Source: Vallitalea longa | GTDB lineage: Bacteria > Bacillota > Clostridia > Lachnospirales > Vallitaleaceae | DNA length: 64,000 nucleotides | Assembly (NCBI RefSeq): GCF_027923465.1 | Contig: NZ_BRLB01000009.1 | Span: 124,001 to 188,000, forward strand | Direction of reading: 5' to 3' | Shown here: in pieces, positions 37,091 through 46,750 of the stretch | How positions within the stretch are numbered: position 1 is the first letter of the stretch | Layout of the letters: the number at the start of each line of letters is the position of its first letter | Notes under the pieces: model-generated | Told to the model about the DNA's origin: nothing | What the model saw: only the letters and a program-made list of their open reading frames with translations | Databases searched by the model: none | Made by a program: the position numbers and the translations under genes

Positions 37091-37486
37091 ATGGCAAAAA
37101 TCAAATCATTTGAAGAGCTAAAAAAAATCAAAGAAAAAGTTCAGTCAAATGTAGAATTAAGAGAAAAAGGCGAAAATATTGATAAATTAGTACAAGTTAA
37201 AGTTGCTATGGCAACATGTGGTATAGCTTCAGGTGCTAGAGAAGTTATGAACTTCATAATTGATGATTTGGCAAAACAAGGAATCAAGAATGTAGTTGTA
37301 ACTCAAACTGGTTGTATGGGATATTGTTATGCTGAACCAACAATAGAAGTTACTATGCCTAATAGTGAACCAGTGGTATATGGTAATGTAACAATAGATA
37401 GAGCAAAAGAGGTTATTGAAAAACATATTAAAAATGGCGAGTTAATTGATGGAATAATCCCTGTAACTCATAAAACTATTGAATAA
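37091..37486 (+). CDS. (2Fe-2S) ferredoxin-like small protein of the hydrogenase operon
   Basis: 131 residues with a thioredoxin-like ferredoxin fold. The core has VAMATCGIASGAREVM (C43) and VVVTQTGCMGYCYAEP (C75, C79). Only three Cys are present in the whole protein, so the usual four-Cys [2Fe-2S] site is not complete. Similar small proteins stand between NuoE- and NuoF-like genes in clostridial bifurcating hydrogenase operons. Electron transfer is likely, but the cluster state is open. It lies 22 bases before hydB with an AGGAGG site. Confidence 0.8.
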   Translation: MAKIKSFEELKKIKEKVQSNVELREKGENIDKLVQVKVAMATCGIASGAREVMNFIIDDLAKQGIKNVVVTQTGCMGYCYAEPTIEVTMPNSEPVVYGNVTIDRAKEVIEKHIKNGELIDGIIPVTHKTIE

Positions 37487-37508
37487 AAAAAGTTAGGAGG
37501 CTCAAAAG

Positions 37509-39302
37509 ATGTCTAACTATAAAATGCATATATTAGTTTGCGGAGGTACAGGATGTAAATCTGCGAATTCTGATAAAATAGTTGATAATCTAAACGAACA
37601 GTTAAAAATCAACAATATGGACCAAGAGGTTAAGGTACTGAAAACAGGTTGTTTCGGTTTCTGTGAAAAAGGTCCAGTTGTAAAAATTGAACCAGATAAT
37701 ACATTTTATGTTCAAGTACAACCAGAAGATGCTGAAGAAATTGTAAAAGAGCATATTGTAAAAGGTAGAAAAGTAGAAAGATTATTATACGAAGATCCTG
37801 AAACAGAAGAAAAAGTTAGTAATTCCAAGCATATGGATTTCTATAAAAAACAAATGCGTATTGCACTTAGAAACTGTGGTTTCATAGATCCAAGTAATAT
37901 TGAAGAATACATTGCACGTGATGGATATCATGCATTAGGAAAAGTATTAACTGAAATGACTCCAAAAGAAGTTATTAATGTAGTTAAGGAATCTGGACTT
38001 AGAGGCCGTGGAGGCGGAGGATTCCCAACAGGATTAAAGTGGGAATTTGCTAGTAGATATGAAGCAGATCAAAAATATGTAGTATGTAATGCCGATGAGG
38101 GAGACCCAGGTGCATTTATGGACCGTTCTATCCTTGAAGGAGACCCACATAGTATTGTAGAAGCTATGTCAATCTGTGGTTATTCTATTGGAGCTACAAA
38201 AGGTAAAGTATATATTCGTGCAGAGTACCCACTAGCAATCAAACGTCTTCAGAAAGCTATTGATGATGCAAGAGAAGCAGGATTGTTAGGTACTGATATC
38301 ATGGGTACTGGTTTTGAATTTGATATAGAACTTACATATGGTGCAGGAGCATTCGTATGTGGGGAAGAGACAGCACTTATCCATTCTATGGAAGGTCTAC
38401 GTGGAGAACCAACTACTAAGCCACCATTCCCAGCGGAATCAGGATATTGGGGCAAGCCTACTAATGTTAATAACGTAGAAACATTTGCTAATATTCCAGT
38501 TATTATATTAAAAGGTGCAAATTGGTTCAATAAAATAGGTACAGAAAAATCAAAAGGAACAAAAGTATTTGCCTTAGCAGGTAAAATCAATAATGTTGGA
38601 CTTATCGAAGTTCCTATGGGAACAACACTTAGAGAAGTTATCTATGATATCGGTGGAGGAATCAAGAACGGAAAGAAATTCAAAGCTGTTCAAACAGGTG
38701 GTCCTTCAGGTGGTTGCTTAACAGAAAAAGACTTAGATACACCTATAGATTTTGATAACTTAATTGCAAAAGGATCTATGATGGGTTCTGGTGGTATGAT
38801 TGTTATGGACGAAGATAACTGTATGCCAGCAGTAGCTAAATTCTATCTAGAATTCACAGAAGAAGAATCTTGTGGTAAATGTACACCTTGTCGTATTGGA
38901 ACTAAACGTCTAGCTGAACTATTAGAATTAATTACTACAGGAAAAGGTACAATGGAGCACTTAGACGAGCTTAAGAGATTAAGTCGTGTAATTAAAGATA
39001 CAGCTCTTTGTGGCTTAGGTCAAACAGCACCTAACCCAGTATTATCTACATTGGATATATTCTGGGATGAATATGTAGCTCACGTTAAAGATAAAACATG
39101 TCCAGCAGGTAACTGTAAGAAATTATTGAAATATTATATTCAAGAAGATAAATGTATTGGTTGTACTGCATGCTCAAGAGTCTGTCCAGCTAATGCTATT
39201 TCAGGTACTGTTAAACATCCACATACTATCGACCAAGAAAAATGTATCAAATGTGGTGCTTGTATGGATAAATGTAAATTCGGAGCAATTATTAAGAAAT
39301 AA
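37509..39302 (+). CDS. hydB: NuoF-like flavin subunit HydB of [FeFe]-hydrogenase
   Basis: 597 residues. The N-terminal thioredoxin-like [2Fe-2S] part (about 1-110) has HILVCGGTGCKSANS and TGCFGFCEKGP. The NuoF core (about 130-540) has the FMN/NADH loops LRGRGGGGFPTGLKWEF and CNADEGDPGAFMDRS, with ligands SCGKCTPCRIGTKR for a [4Fe-4S]. The C-terminal 2[4Fe-4S] ferredoxin domain has CIGCTACSRVCP and CIKCGACMDKCKF. This is the NAD(H)-reacting, bifurcation-site subunit. TAGGAGG precedes the ATG and hydA follows after 44 bases. Confidence 0.93.
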   Translation: MSNYKMHILVCGGTGCKSANSDKIVDNLNEQLKINNMDQEVKVLKTGCFGFCEKGPVVKIEPDNTFYVQVQPEDAEEIVKEHIVKGRKVERLLYEDPETEEKVSNSKHMDFYKKQMRIALRNCGFIDPSNIEEYIARDGYHALGKVLTEMTPKEVINVVKESGLRGRGGGGFPTGLKWEFASRYEADQKYVVCNADEGDPGAFMDRSILEGDPHSIVEAMSICGYSIGATKGKVYIRAEYPLAIKRLQKAIDDAREAGLLGTDIMGTGFEFDIELTYGAGAFVCGEETALIHSMEGLRGEPTTKPPFPAESGYWGKPTNVNNVETFANIPVIILKGANWFNKIGTEKSKGTKVFALAGKINNVGLIEVPMGTTLREVIYDIGGGIKNGKKFKAVQTGGPSGGCLTEKDLDTPIDFDNLIAKGSMMGSGGMIVMDEDNCMPAVAKFYLEFTEEESCGKCTPCRIGTKRLAELLELITTGKGTMEHLDELKRLSRVIKDTALCGLGQTAPNPVLSTLDIFWDEYVAHVKDKTCPAGNCKKLLKYYIQEDKCIGCTACSRVCPANAISGTVKHPHTIDQEKCIKCGACMDKCKFGAIIKK

Positions 39303-39346
39303 TAAAAGTGAATACTTTATATAATCTAGAAAAGGAGTGTAACCTA

Positions 39347-41110
39347 ATGTCAGAGGTAAAAATTACTATTGATGGTAAAGAAGTACATGTGCCAAAAGGT
39401 AGTACTATATTAGATGCTGCTAAAAAGTTAGGCATTGATATTCCAACATTATGTCATTTAGATTTGCATGATACAAAAATGGTTAATAAAACAGCTTCAT
39501 GTCGTATCTGTGTTGTAGAAGTTGAGGGAAGAAGAAATCTAGCTCCTTCATGTGCTACACCAGCAGTTGATGGTATGGTTGTTAGAACAAATACAATCAG
39601 AGTTCTAGAAGCAAGAAAAACAGTATTAGAGTTATTATTATCAGACCATCCAAAAGATTGTTTGACTTGTGCTAAATCAGGTCAATGCGAATTACAAGAC
39701 CTAGCAGAAAAATTTGGAGTTAGAGAAATAAGAGTAACAGGTGACTCTCAATCAACATATAAACTAGACCATTCTCCAGCTATAATAAGAGATATGGATA
39801 AATGTATTATGTGTAGAAGATGTGAAACAATGTGTAATGAAGTTCAAACTGTTGGTGCATTATCCGGAATTAACAGAGGATTTGATGCAGTTGTATCTCC
39901 AGCATTCGAATCACCATTGTCAGAAACTGTATGTACTCATTGTGGACAATGTGTTGCAGTCTGTCCAGTAGGTGCATTAACAGAAAACGACCATACTTGG
40001 AAAGTTGTAGAAGCATTAGCTGATCCAGATAAATTTGTAGTAGTTCAAACAGCTCCAGCTGTAAGAGTTGCTATTGGTGAAGAATTCGGTCAAGAACCAG
40101 GTACAATTGTTACAGGTCAAATGGTAACTGCATTAAAATCTTTAGGATTCAATCGTGTATTTGATACAGATTTTGCAGCTGACTTAACAATTATGGAAGA
40201 AGGAACAGAATTATTAGGAAGACTCAATAGATTCTTGGCAGGAGATAAAGACGTACCATTACCAATATTAACATCATGTTGTCCTGCTTGGGTTAACTTT
40301 ATTGAAAGTCAATTCCCAGAATTGATTGATATTCCATCATCAGCTAAATCACCTCAACAAATGTTTGGTGCAGTAGCAAAATCATTCTTAGCAGAAAAGA
40401 TGAATATACCTAGAGAGAAAATGGTTGTAGTATCAGTTATGCCTTGTTTAGCTAAGAAATTTGAAGCAGCTAGAGATGAATTTAAAGTTGATGGAAATCC
40501 AGATGTAGATATTTCTATTTCAACAAGAGAATTAGCTCATTTAATTAAGAGAGCTAACCTTAACTTAATGGAATTAGAAGAATCAGAATTCGACAATCCA
40601 TTAGGAGAATCAACAGGTGCTGCTGTTATCTTCGGTTCTACAGGTGGAGTAATTGAAGCTGCTACAAGAACAGCTTACGAAATTCACACTGGTAAATCAT
40701 TAGAAAAAGTTGATTTTGAAGAATTAAGAGGATTTGACGGTGTCAGAGTTGCATCAGTTCAAATGGATGACTTTACATTGAATATTGGTATTGCTCATGG
40801 TTTAGGTAATGCTAGAAAATTATTAGAAGAAATTGAAAGCGGTAATCCTAGAAACTTACATGCTATTGAAATTATGGCATGTCCAGGTGGATGTATCGGT
40901 GGTGGAGGTCAACCTTATCATCACGGTAACTCGGATATTCTTAAGAAACGTATGGCTGCTATCTATGAAGTTGATAGTAATAAAGCTATAAGAAAATCAC
41001 ATGAAAATCCATCAATTACTGCTTTATACGAACAATATCTAGGAGAACCAATGAGTGAGTTATCTCATAAATTACTTCACACTCATTATTTTGTAAAAGA
41101 TAGAGTTTAA
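39347..41110 (+). CDS. hydA: [FeFe]-hydrogenase catalytic subunit HydA (group A, multi-cluster)
   Basis: 587 residues from ATG 39347, nine bases after AAAGGAG; the frame is open from GTG 39308. Domains: [2Fe-2S] ferredoxin (about 1-80, ASCRICVVEVEG), His-Cys [4Fe-4S] (HPKDCLTCAKSGQCELQ), two [4Fe-4S] (CIMCRRCETMC, CTHCGQCVAVCP) and the H-cluster domain. All three H-cluster signatures are intact: L1 TSCCPAWVNF, L2 MPCLAKKFE and L3 MACPGGCIGGGGQP. With the NuoE- and NuoF-like subunits it should couple H2 to NAD(H) and ferredoxin. No maturase genes (hydEFG) are in the window. Confidence 0.95.
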   Translation: MSEVKITIDGKEVHVPKGSTILDAAKKLGIDIPTLCHLDLHDTKMVNKTASCRICVVEVEGRRNLAPSCATPAVDGMVVRTNTIRVLEARKTVLELLLSDHPKDCLTCAKSGQCELQDLAEKFGVREIRVTGDSQSTYKLDHSPAIIRDMDKCIMCRRCETMCNEVQTVGALSGINRGFDAVVSPAFESPLSETVCTHCGQCVAVCPVGALTENDHTWKVVEALADPDKFVVVQTAPAVRVAIGEEFGQEPGTIVTGQMVTALKSLGFNRVFDTDFAADLTIMEEGTELLGRLNRFLAGDKDVPLPILTSCCPAWVNFIESQFPELIDIPSSAKSPQQMFGAVAKSFLAEKMNIPREKMVVVSVMPCLAKKFEAARDEFKVDGNPDVDISISTRELAHLIKRANLNLMELEESEFDNPLGESTGAAVIFGSTGGVIEAATRTAYEIHTGKSLEKVDFEELRGFDGVRVASVQMDDFTLNIGIAHGLGNARKLLEEIESGNPRNLHAIEIMACPGGCIGGGGQPYHHGNSDILKKRMAAIYEVDSNKAIRKSHENPSITALYEQYLGEPMSELSHKLLHTHYFVKDRV

Positions 41111-41120
41111 TACTGATTAT

Positions 41121-41157
41121 AAAAAATGGTTTCTGATTGTGCAGGAGCCATTTTTTG
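41121..41157 (+). terminator. Intrinsic terminator of the hydrogenase operon
   Basis: AAAAAATGG at 41121-41129 pairs with CCATTTTTT, extended inward by G-U and TCT/AGG pairs around a GATTGTGC loop. Confidence 0.75.
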
Positions 41158-41281
41158 TTACATATTTTTCCTTATGCTTATAATATCTAATATTAAGTTT
41201 TCATGTATATAAAATAATTTTATGAAGTTATAATGAATTGTCAGATAATTGCTTGTTTACATAAAATATTACTGTTGATAA

Positions 41282-41394
41282 GTATCCACATTTTTCAGCT
41301 AAAAATTGATACTAAATTTGGTTATTCACAGAGTTATGCACATTATCCACAGAAATTATGGCTTTTATAAAATAAAATGAGATAATTATCCACA
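41282..41394 (+). promoter_or_regulatory. Cluster of five DnaA boxes
   Basis: On the plus strand the DnaA-box consensus TTATnCACA occurs four times perfectly: TTATTCACA (41322-41330), TTATGCACA (41334-41342), TTATCCACA (41343-41351) and TTATCCACA (41386-41394). A one-mismatch copy GTATCCACA is at 41282-41290. All have the same orientation, and three are nearly back to back. There is no dnaA or dnaN gene nearby, so this is not a standard oriC. It may be a DnaA-titrating cluster, a DnaA-regulated promoter region, or an accessory unwinding site. Confidence 0.8.
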
Positions 41395-41465
41395 TGAAAA
41401 AGCATAAATCTATTTTATTTAGCAGAAAATTACGAATTACAATAAATAAAAATTAATATACTAAA

Positions 41466-41492
41466 AAAGGATTTATTAATTGAATATCGAAT
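41466..41492 (+). promoter_or_regulatory. Possible sigma-H type promoter of hpf
   Basis: AAAGGATTT at 41466-41474 and CGAAT at 41488-41492, 13 bases apart, resemble the Bacillus sigma-H consensus RWAGGAxxT-N14-HGAAT with a spacer one base short. Bacillus hpf (yvyD) is known to have a sigma-H promoter. Confidence 0.35.
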
Positions 41493-41550
41493 ATAATAAT
41501 ATAGACTATAATATTTAAAAGTCTATGACATATTGGAAGGAGTTGGTAGT

Positions 41551-42084
41551 ATGCGCTACATCATAAGTGGAAAAAACATAGAAATTACCAAAGCATTAAG
41601 GGAAGCAACTATCGATAAGTTGAGTAAGATGGATAAATATTTTACTCCGGATAATGAAGCTCAGATAACAATGAGTGTTCAAAAACTAAGACATATCATA
41701 GAGGTGACGATTCCAATAAAAGGTAGTATTATCAGAGCAGAAGAGTCAGCCGAAAATATGTATACTGCTATAGATAAAGTAGTTGATGTATTAGAAAGAC
41801 AACTTCTAAAACATAAAAACAAATTGATCTCAAGGCATCATGGAACAACATTCAAGAAAGATTTTGTAAATGAGACTATAGAAGAAGAAGTAGATGATAA
41901 GAAGATTGAGATAGTAAGGACCAAAAGATTTGCAATGAAGCCAATGGATGTTGAGGAAGCTTGCTTACAAATGGATTTATTGGGACATGACTTTTTTGTA
42001 TTCATGAACGGTGATACAGATGAAGTCAATGTGGTATATAAAAGAAAAAATGGTGCGTATGGTTTAATTGAACCAACACTTTAA
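41551..42084 (+). CDS. hpf: Ribosome hibernation promoting factor, long form
   Basis: 177 residues. The N-terminal S30AE domain (about 1-100) starts MRYIISGKNIEITKALREAT. The C-terminal domain (about 120-177) contains KRFAMKPMDVEEACLQMDLLGHDFFVF, typical of the long form that dimerises 70S ribosomes into 100S in stationary phase. ATG 41551 follows AAGGAG; the frame is also open from TTG 41533. The order hpf, (small gene), secA, prfB is conserved in Firmicutes. It has its own terminator and sits just downstream of a DnaA-box cluster. Confidence 0.93.
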   Translation: MRYIISGKNIEITKALREATIDKLSKMDKYFTPDNEAQITMSVQKLRHIIEVTIPIKGSIIRAEESAENMYTAIDKVVDVLERQLLKHKNKLISRHHGTTFKKDFVNETIEEEVDDKKIEIVRTKRFAMKPMDVEEACLQMDLLGHDFFVFMNGDTDEVNVVYKRKNGAYGLIEPTL

Positions 42085-42085
42085 T

Positions 42086-42116
42086 AAAAAAATGGAACCC
42101 TAGGGTTCCATTTTTA
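42086..42116 (+). terminator. Intrinsic terminator of hpf
   Basis: AAAAATGGAACCC and GGGTTCCATTTTT form a 13-pair stem with a tiny centre, ending in the T tract. Confidence 0.85.
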
Positions 42117-42266
42117 ATGTCAATATTTAGAAATATGATATAAAAATTAATTTAATGTGAACAGTAATAGGTAGAAGTTGAATTATCTATAGATTAGTGG
42201 TAAAATATTGAGAGTCTATAAGTTACATTGAAATAAATCAAATATATATTATTAGGAGGTCCAACT

Positions 42267-42806
42267 ATGGGTAAGTTATGTAGGAAATATATAACCATTT
42301 CTGGTATTTTATTGATATATGCTATTTGTCTACCATCAGCATTTGTTTCACATGCTAATATTATTCAAGTACAAAACAATTTCACTTTACCCATACGTAC
42401 CACTGGACAATGGAAGTTGGAGCAAGTTTTAGGTCAGAGCGTAATTAAGCAATTAGAGAACAAGATGGATAAGCAAATCAATAATAAAGAAAAATTAATC
42501 CATCTATATGAATTAATACAAAATTATTTAAGTAATAAAGTTGAAAATCATAGATTTATATGTATGAATCATGATAATACATATAATCCTATTAGAATAG
42601 ATAATGATTATAAATTTGATCTTGATACAGGAGAGATTTATAATAATACCAATCAGATAGTGACAACAGTTTATGTGTATGATAATGTTTCTTTAGAAAA
42701 ATATTTTAAAGATAACTATAAATTGTGTAGGAATGGTAATTATATTAAATATAAGGTAAAATTAAACAAAATGAATGATAAGGATAACCCGATTTTAAAT
42801 ATATGA
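42267..42806 (+). CDS. Small secreted protein of unknown function
   Basis: 179 residues. A basic start and hydrophobic stretch (about 11-31, ISGILLIYAICLPSAFVSHA) form a signal peptide. The mature part starts near NIIQVQNNFTLPIRTTGQW and contains a helical Lys/Asn-rich segment and several YNxT/YKF strands. I do not recognise a family. AGGAGG stands before the ATG, and it begins 151 bases after the hpf terminator and 35 bases before secA, so it may share the secA promoter. Confidence 0.65.
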   Translation: MGKLCRKYITISGILLIYAICLPSAFVSHANIIQVQNNFTLPIRTTGQWKLEQVLGQSVIKQLENKMDKQINNKEKLIHLYELIQNYLSNKVENHRFICMNHDNTYNPIRIDNDYKFDLDTGEIYNNTNQIVTTVYVYDNVSLEKYFKDNYKLCRNGNYIKYKVKLNKMNDKDNPILNI

Positions 42807-42841
42807 TTATAATATAAATTAAATTCGGAAGGTGAAGATAG

Positions 42842-45418
42842 ATGAAAATTTTAGAAAAGATATTTGGAAATCATAGCGATAAAGAAATCAAAAGAATAAT
42901 GCCCCTTGTAAGTCAAATAGAAGCTCTTGAACCAGAAATGGAAAAACTGACAGACGACCAGTTGACTAACAAAACTAATGAATTCAAAGAAAGATTAAAA
43001 AATGGAGAAACTTTAGACGATATATTAGTAGAAGCATATGCAGTTGTTAGAGAAGCACAAAAACGTACAGTAGATATAAGACCTTATAGAGTACAGCTTA
43101 TAGGTGCTATCATACTTCACCAAGGAAGAATAGCAGAAATGAAAACTGGTGAAGGTAAAACTTATGTAGCTCCATTTGCAGCATATCTTAATGCTCTAGA
43201 AGGAAAAGGAGTCCATGTAGTAACAGTAAACGATTATTTGGCAAAACGTGACGCCGAAAACATTGGAAGAATACATGAATTTCTAGGTCTATCAGTAGGG
43301 GTTATAGTCAATGGAATAGATAATACTGAAAGAAGAGAAGCTTATAACTGTGATATCACATATGGGACTAATAATGAATTTGGTTTTGATTACCTAAGAG
43401 ATAATATGGTTATCTATAAAAAAGAAATGGTACAGAGAGAGCTTAATTACGTTGTAATCGACGAGGTTGACTCTGTGTTGATTGATGAAGCCAGAACACC
43501 ATTGATAATATCTGGAAGTAGTAGTAAATCTACTCATCTTTATCAACAGGCTGATATCATAGCTAGAAGATTGAAAAAAGGACGAGTAATTGGAGAAATA
43601 TCCAAAATGAGTGCTCTCCTTAATGAAGAAATACAAGAAGAAGGGGACTTCGTAGTAGATGAAAAAACAAAATCAGTATCATTGACTGCTGATGGGATTA
43701 AAAAAGTTGAACAGTTTTTCCAGATTGAAAACTTGGCTGATCCTGAAAATATGGAAATACAACACCATGTTATATTAGCATTAAAAGCACATAATACTAT
43801 GTTTTTAGATAAAGACTATGTAATAAAAGAAGAAGAAATCGTAATAGTAGATGAATTTACTGGTCGTTTAATGCCAGGAAGAAGATATTCTAACGGATTA
43901 CATCAAGCGATAGAAGCAAAAGAAGGTGTAAGAGTAAGAAGAGAAAGTAAAACACTTGCTACTATAACTTTCCAAAACTACTTCAATAAATATGATAAAA
44001 AATCTGGTATGACAGGTACAGCTTTAACTGAAGAAGAAGAATTCAGAGAAATATATGGTATGGATGTAATTGCTATACCAACAAATGAACCTGTTATAAG
44101 GAAAGATCAACCAGACCAAGTGTATAAGTCACATCAAGAAAAAGTAAATGCAGTAATTAACGATATTGCTGAATGTTATGACAGAGGACAGCCTGTTTTG
44201 GTAGGTACTATAACAATAGAATCATCAGAAGAGTTGAGTAAGCTACTTAGAAAAAAAGGTGTTCAACATAAAGTACTTAATGCCAAGTATCATGAAAGAG
44301 AAGCAGAAATTGTTGCCAATGCTGGACAAAAAAAATCTGTTACCATAGCTACAAATATGGCTGGTCGTGGTACAGATATTAAATTAGGTGAAGGTGTTGT
44401 TGAAGTTGGTGGACTTAAGATAATAGGTACAGAGCGACATGAATCAAGACGTATCGATAATCAGTTAAGAGGTCGTTCAGGACGTCAAGGTGACCCAGGT
44501 GAATCTAAATTCTATATATCATTGGATGATGATTTAATGCGTTTATTTGGTTCTGAAAGAATGCAAGCTACAGTAACTAGGTTGCGTCTTCCAGAAGGTG
44601 AACCTATAGCAGCAGGTATTTTATCTAATGCTATAGAGAAAGCACAGAAAAAAGTTGAGGGTAATAACTTCTCAATAAGAAAACACTTATTGGATTATGA
44701 CCAAGTTATGAATGAGCAAAGAGAAATCATATACGGTGAAAGGAAAAAAGTTCTAGAAGGCGACAATATGAGAGACTACGTCATGAAGATGATTGAAGAA
44801 GTTATCGGAAGATTTGTTGATTCTCATGCTGGAGAAGATCAAGAATTTGATGAATGGGATTTACCAGGATTAATGGAATCTCTAAATGAGATTATACCAA
44901 TTAAATCCATTAGTACAACACAAGAAGAGAGAGAAGCATTAACAAAAGAAAAATTCAAAAAATTATTATATGATAAAGCAATTAAACTCTATGAAGAAAA
45001 AGAGCAAGAGTTCGATGATGAAGAATTAATGCGTGAAGCAGAACGTGTCATATTACTAAAATCCGTTGACCAAAAATGGATGGACCATATTGACAATATG
45101 GACCAAATGCGACAAGGTATCGGACTACGTGCATATGGACAAAGAGATCCACTTGTAGAATATAAATTCATTGGATTTGATATGTTTGAAGAAATGTCAA
45201 ATAACATACAGGAAACAACTCTAAGAGCTCTATACCGTATAAGACCTGCAAGAAAAATAGAAAGAGAAAGAGTTGCAAAAGTAACTTCAACCAATAGAGG
45301 AGAAGAAAAAGTAGTCAAACAACCAGTTAGAAGAAAAGAAAGAAAAATTGGAAGAAACGAGCCATGCCCATGTGGAAGTGGAAAAAAATACAAATATTGT
45401 TGTGGACAAAATAAATAA
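42842..45418 (+). CDS. secA: Protein translocase ATPase SecA
   Basis: 858 residues, full length. It pushes preproteins through SecYEG. Walker A is [11 protein letters not shown] (about 100-110), and [13 protein letters not shown] and [19 protein letters not shown] follow. The preprotein cross-linking region carries [14 protein letters not shown], helicase motif GRGTDIKL and [19 protein letters not shown]. The C-terminal tail ends with the zinc motif [14 protein letters not shown], which binds SecB or ribosomes. AAGGTGA precedes the ATG. The gene order hpf-secA-prfB is conserved. Confidence 0.97.
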   Translation: MKILEKIFGNHSDKEIKRIMPLVSQIEALEPEMEKLTDDQLTNKTNEFKERLKNGETLDDILVEAYAVVREAQKRTVDIRPYRVQLIGAIILHQGRIAEMKTGEGKTYVAPFAAYLNALEGKGVHVVTVNDYLAKRDAENIGRIHEFLGLSVGVIVNGIDNTERREAYNCDITYGTNNEFGFDYLRDNMVIYKKEMVQRELNYVVIDEVDSVLIDEARTPLIISGSSSKSTHLYQQADIIARRLKKGRVIGEISKMSALLNEEIQEEGDFVVDEKTKSVSLTADGIKKVEQFFQIENLADPENMEIQHHVILALKAHNTMFLDKDYVIKEEEIVIVDEFTGRLMPGRRYSNGLHQAIEAKEGVRVRRESKTLATITFQNYFNKYDKKSGMTGTALTEEEEFREIYGMDVIAIPTNEPVIRKDQPDQVYKSHQEKVNAVINDIAECYDRGQPVLVGTITIESSEELSKLLRKKGVQHKVLNAKYHEREAEIVANAGQKKSVTIATNMAGRGTDIKLGEGVVEVGGLKIIGTERHESRRIDNQLRGRSGRQGDPGESKFYISLDDDLMRLFGSERMQATVTRLRLPEGEPIAAGILSNAIEKAQKKVEGNNFSIRKHLLDYDQVMNEQREIIYGERKKVLEGDNMRDYVMKMIEEVIGRFVDSHAGEDQEFDEWDLPGLMESLNEIIPIKSISTTQEEREALTKEKFKKLLYDKAIKLYEEKEQEFDDEELMREAERVILLKSVDQKWMDHIDNMDQMRQGIGLRAYGQRDPLVEYKFIGFDMFEEMSNNIQETTLRALYRIRPARKIERERVAKVTSTNRGEEKVVKQPVRRKERKIGRNEPCPCGSGKKYKYCCGQNK

Positions 45419-45426
45419 ATATAATT

Positions 45427-45484
45427 ATATGTGGGGAAAGTTCCAGCTAAGTATAGGGTATATTGTAACTTTTCCCATATATAA
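45427..45484 (+). terminator. Long stem-loop between secA and prfB
   Basis: TATGTGGGGAAAGTT pairs with AACTTTTCCCATATA (about 13 pairs) around a ~26-base loop, then ATAAATAATTTTT. It is probably the secA terminator; the T tract begins several bases after the stem. Confidence 0.55.
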
Positions 45485-45580
45485 ATAATTTTTAAGGTCT
45501 ATTGGTGATTTTTTTAATCAATAACTAATCTCCATTATCCTTAAAATATAAAAATAACAATTATTAATAGAGGTGATAGA

Positions 45581-46688
45581 ATGCTGGAATTAGAACAAAG
45601 CAAATTAGAATTACAAGCATATAAAGAAAAATTAGATGAAATGAGTGTTTCACTTTGACTTAGTTAACGTGAAAAACAAAATAGAAGAGCTAGACATGAA
45701 AACTGCTTCAGAAGAATTCTGGGCTGATGCAGAAAATTCAGGCAAGGTGTTAAAAGAAATAAAACAACTAAAGGATAAAGTACAAAACTATGATAGTCTT
45801 GTTCAAGAATATGAAGATATAGAAACATTGATTGAAATGGGTATGGAAGAAGAAGATAGTGATATTGTTCAAGAAATAACATCTTCTCTTAAAAAATTCA
45901 TAAATGACTATGAACAGTTAAAAACAAAAACTCTTTTATCAGGAGAATACGATAGCAATAATGCTATAATATCTTTACATGCAGGTGCTGGTGGAACAGA
46001 AGCATGTGACTGGGTAAGTATGCTACTAAGGATGTATACAAGATGGGCTGATGATAAAGGGTATAAAATAGAAACACTTGATTATCTAGATGGTGAAGAA
46101 GCAGGAGTTAAATCTGTGACTATTCAAGTTAATGGTGAGAACGCATATGGTTACCTGAAATCAGAAAAAGGAGTTCATCGTTTAGTTAGAATATCTCCAT
46201 TTGATTCATCTGGCAGAAGACATACTTCCTTTGCGTCACTTGATGTATTACCTGAATTAGATGATGATATTGATATGGAAATAAATGATGATGAATTGAA
46301 AATAGATACTTATCGTGCAAGTGGAGCTGGAGGACAGCATATCAACAAAACAGATTCAGCAGTTAGAATAACTCATATACCTACAGGTGTAGTAGTTCAA
46401 TGTCAAAACGAACGTTCACAACATAAAAACAAAGATAGAGCTTTAAAAATGTTAAAAGCTAAACTATATGAAATACGACGACAAGAACAAATGAAAAAAA
46501 TGGAAGGTATAAGAGGGGAAGTAAAGGAAATAGGTTGGGGTAGCCAAATACGTTCATATGTAATGCATCCATACAGTATGGTAAAAGATCATAGAACTAA
46601 CGAAGAAACAGGAAATGTGCAAAGTGTCATGGATGGAAAAATAGACTTATTCATTAATGCCTATTTACAATGGTTAGCCGCTAAATAA
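45581..46688 (+). CDS. prfB: Peptide chain release factor 2, with programmed +1 frameshift
   Basis: The zero frame starts at ATG 45581 (after AGGTGATAG) and reads 25 codons to CTT TGA C at 45653-45659. Skipping the T at 45656 moves into the frame that runs from GAC 45657 to the stop at 46688, giving 368 residues. This is the classical RF2 autoregulation: low RF2 slows UGA reading and favours the shift. The mature protein has the stop-recognition motif [10 protein letters not shown] and [15 protein letters not shown] with the GGQ catalytic triplet. A simple ORF call would begin wrongly at 45645. No strong internal Shine-Dalgarno is seen before the shift site. Confidence 0.95.
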
Positions 46689-46750
46689 AAAGTAAGTAAA
46701 CTTAGATATCCAAATATGATGTCATAAAAATTACAAAAGGAGTGAAAGAT

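Larger units (their letters stand above)
41158..41550. other. Intergenic region hydA/hpf holding the DnaA-box cluster and hpf promoter
   Basis: No coding frame. It contains the DnaA boxes at 41282-41394, an AT-rich stretch, a sigma-H-like promoter at 41466-41492 and the 7-base inverted repeat ATAGACT/AGTCTAT (41501-41526) in the likely hpf leader. Confidence 0.6.

Noticed and set aside
41282-41394. Chromosomal replication origin oriC
   Set aside because: dnaA, dnaN, rpmH and gidA are not near, and there is no clear 13-mer unwinding array; only the DnaA-box cluster is supported.
45645-45656. ATG at 45645 as prfB start
   Set aside because: The zero-frame start at 45581 with ribosome site and the CTTTGAC shift site explain the gene; 45645 is only an out-of-frame ATG just before the shift.
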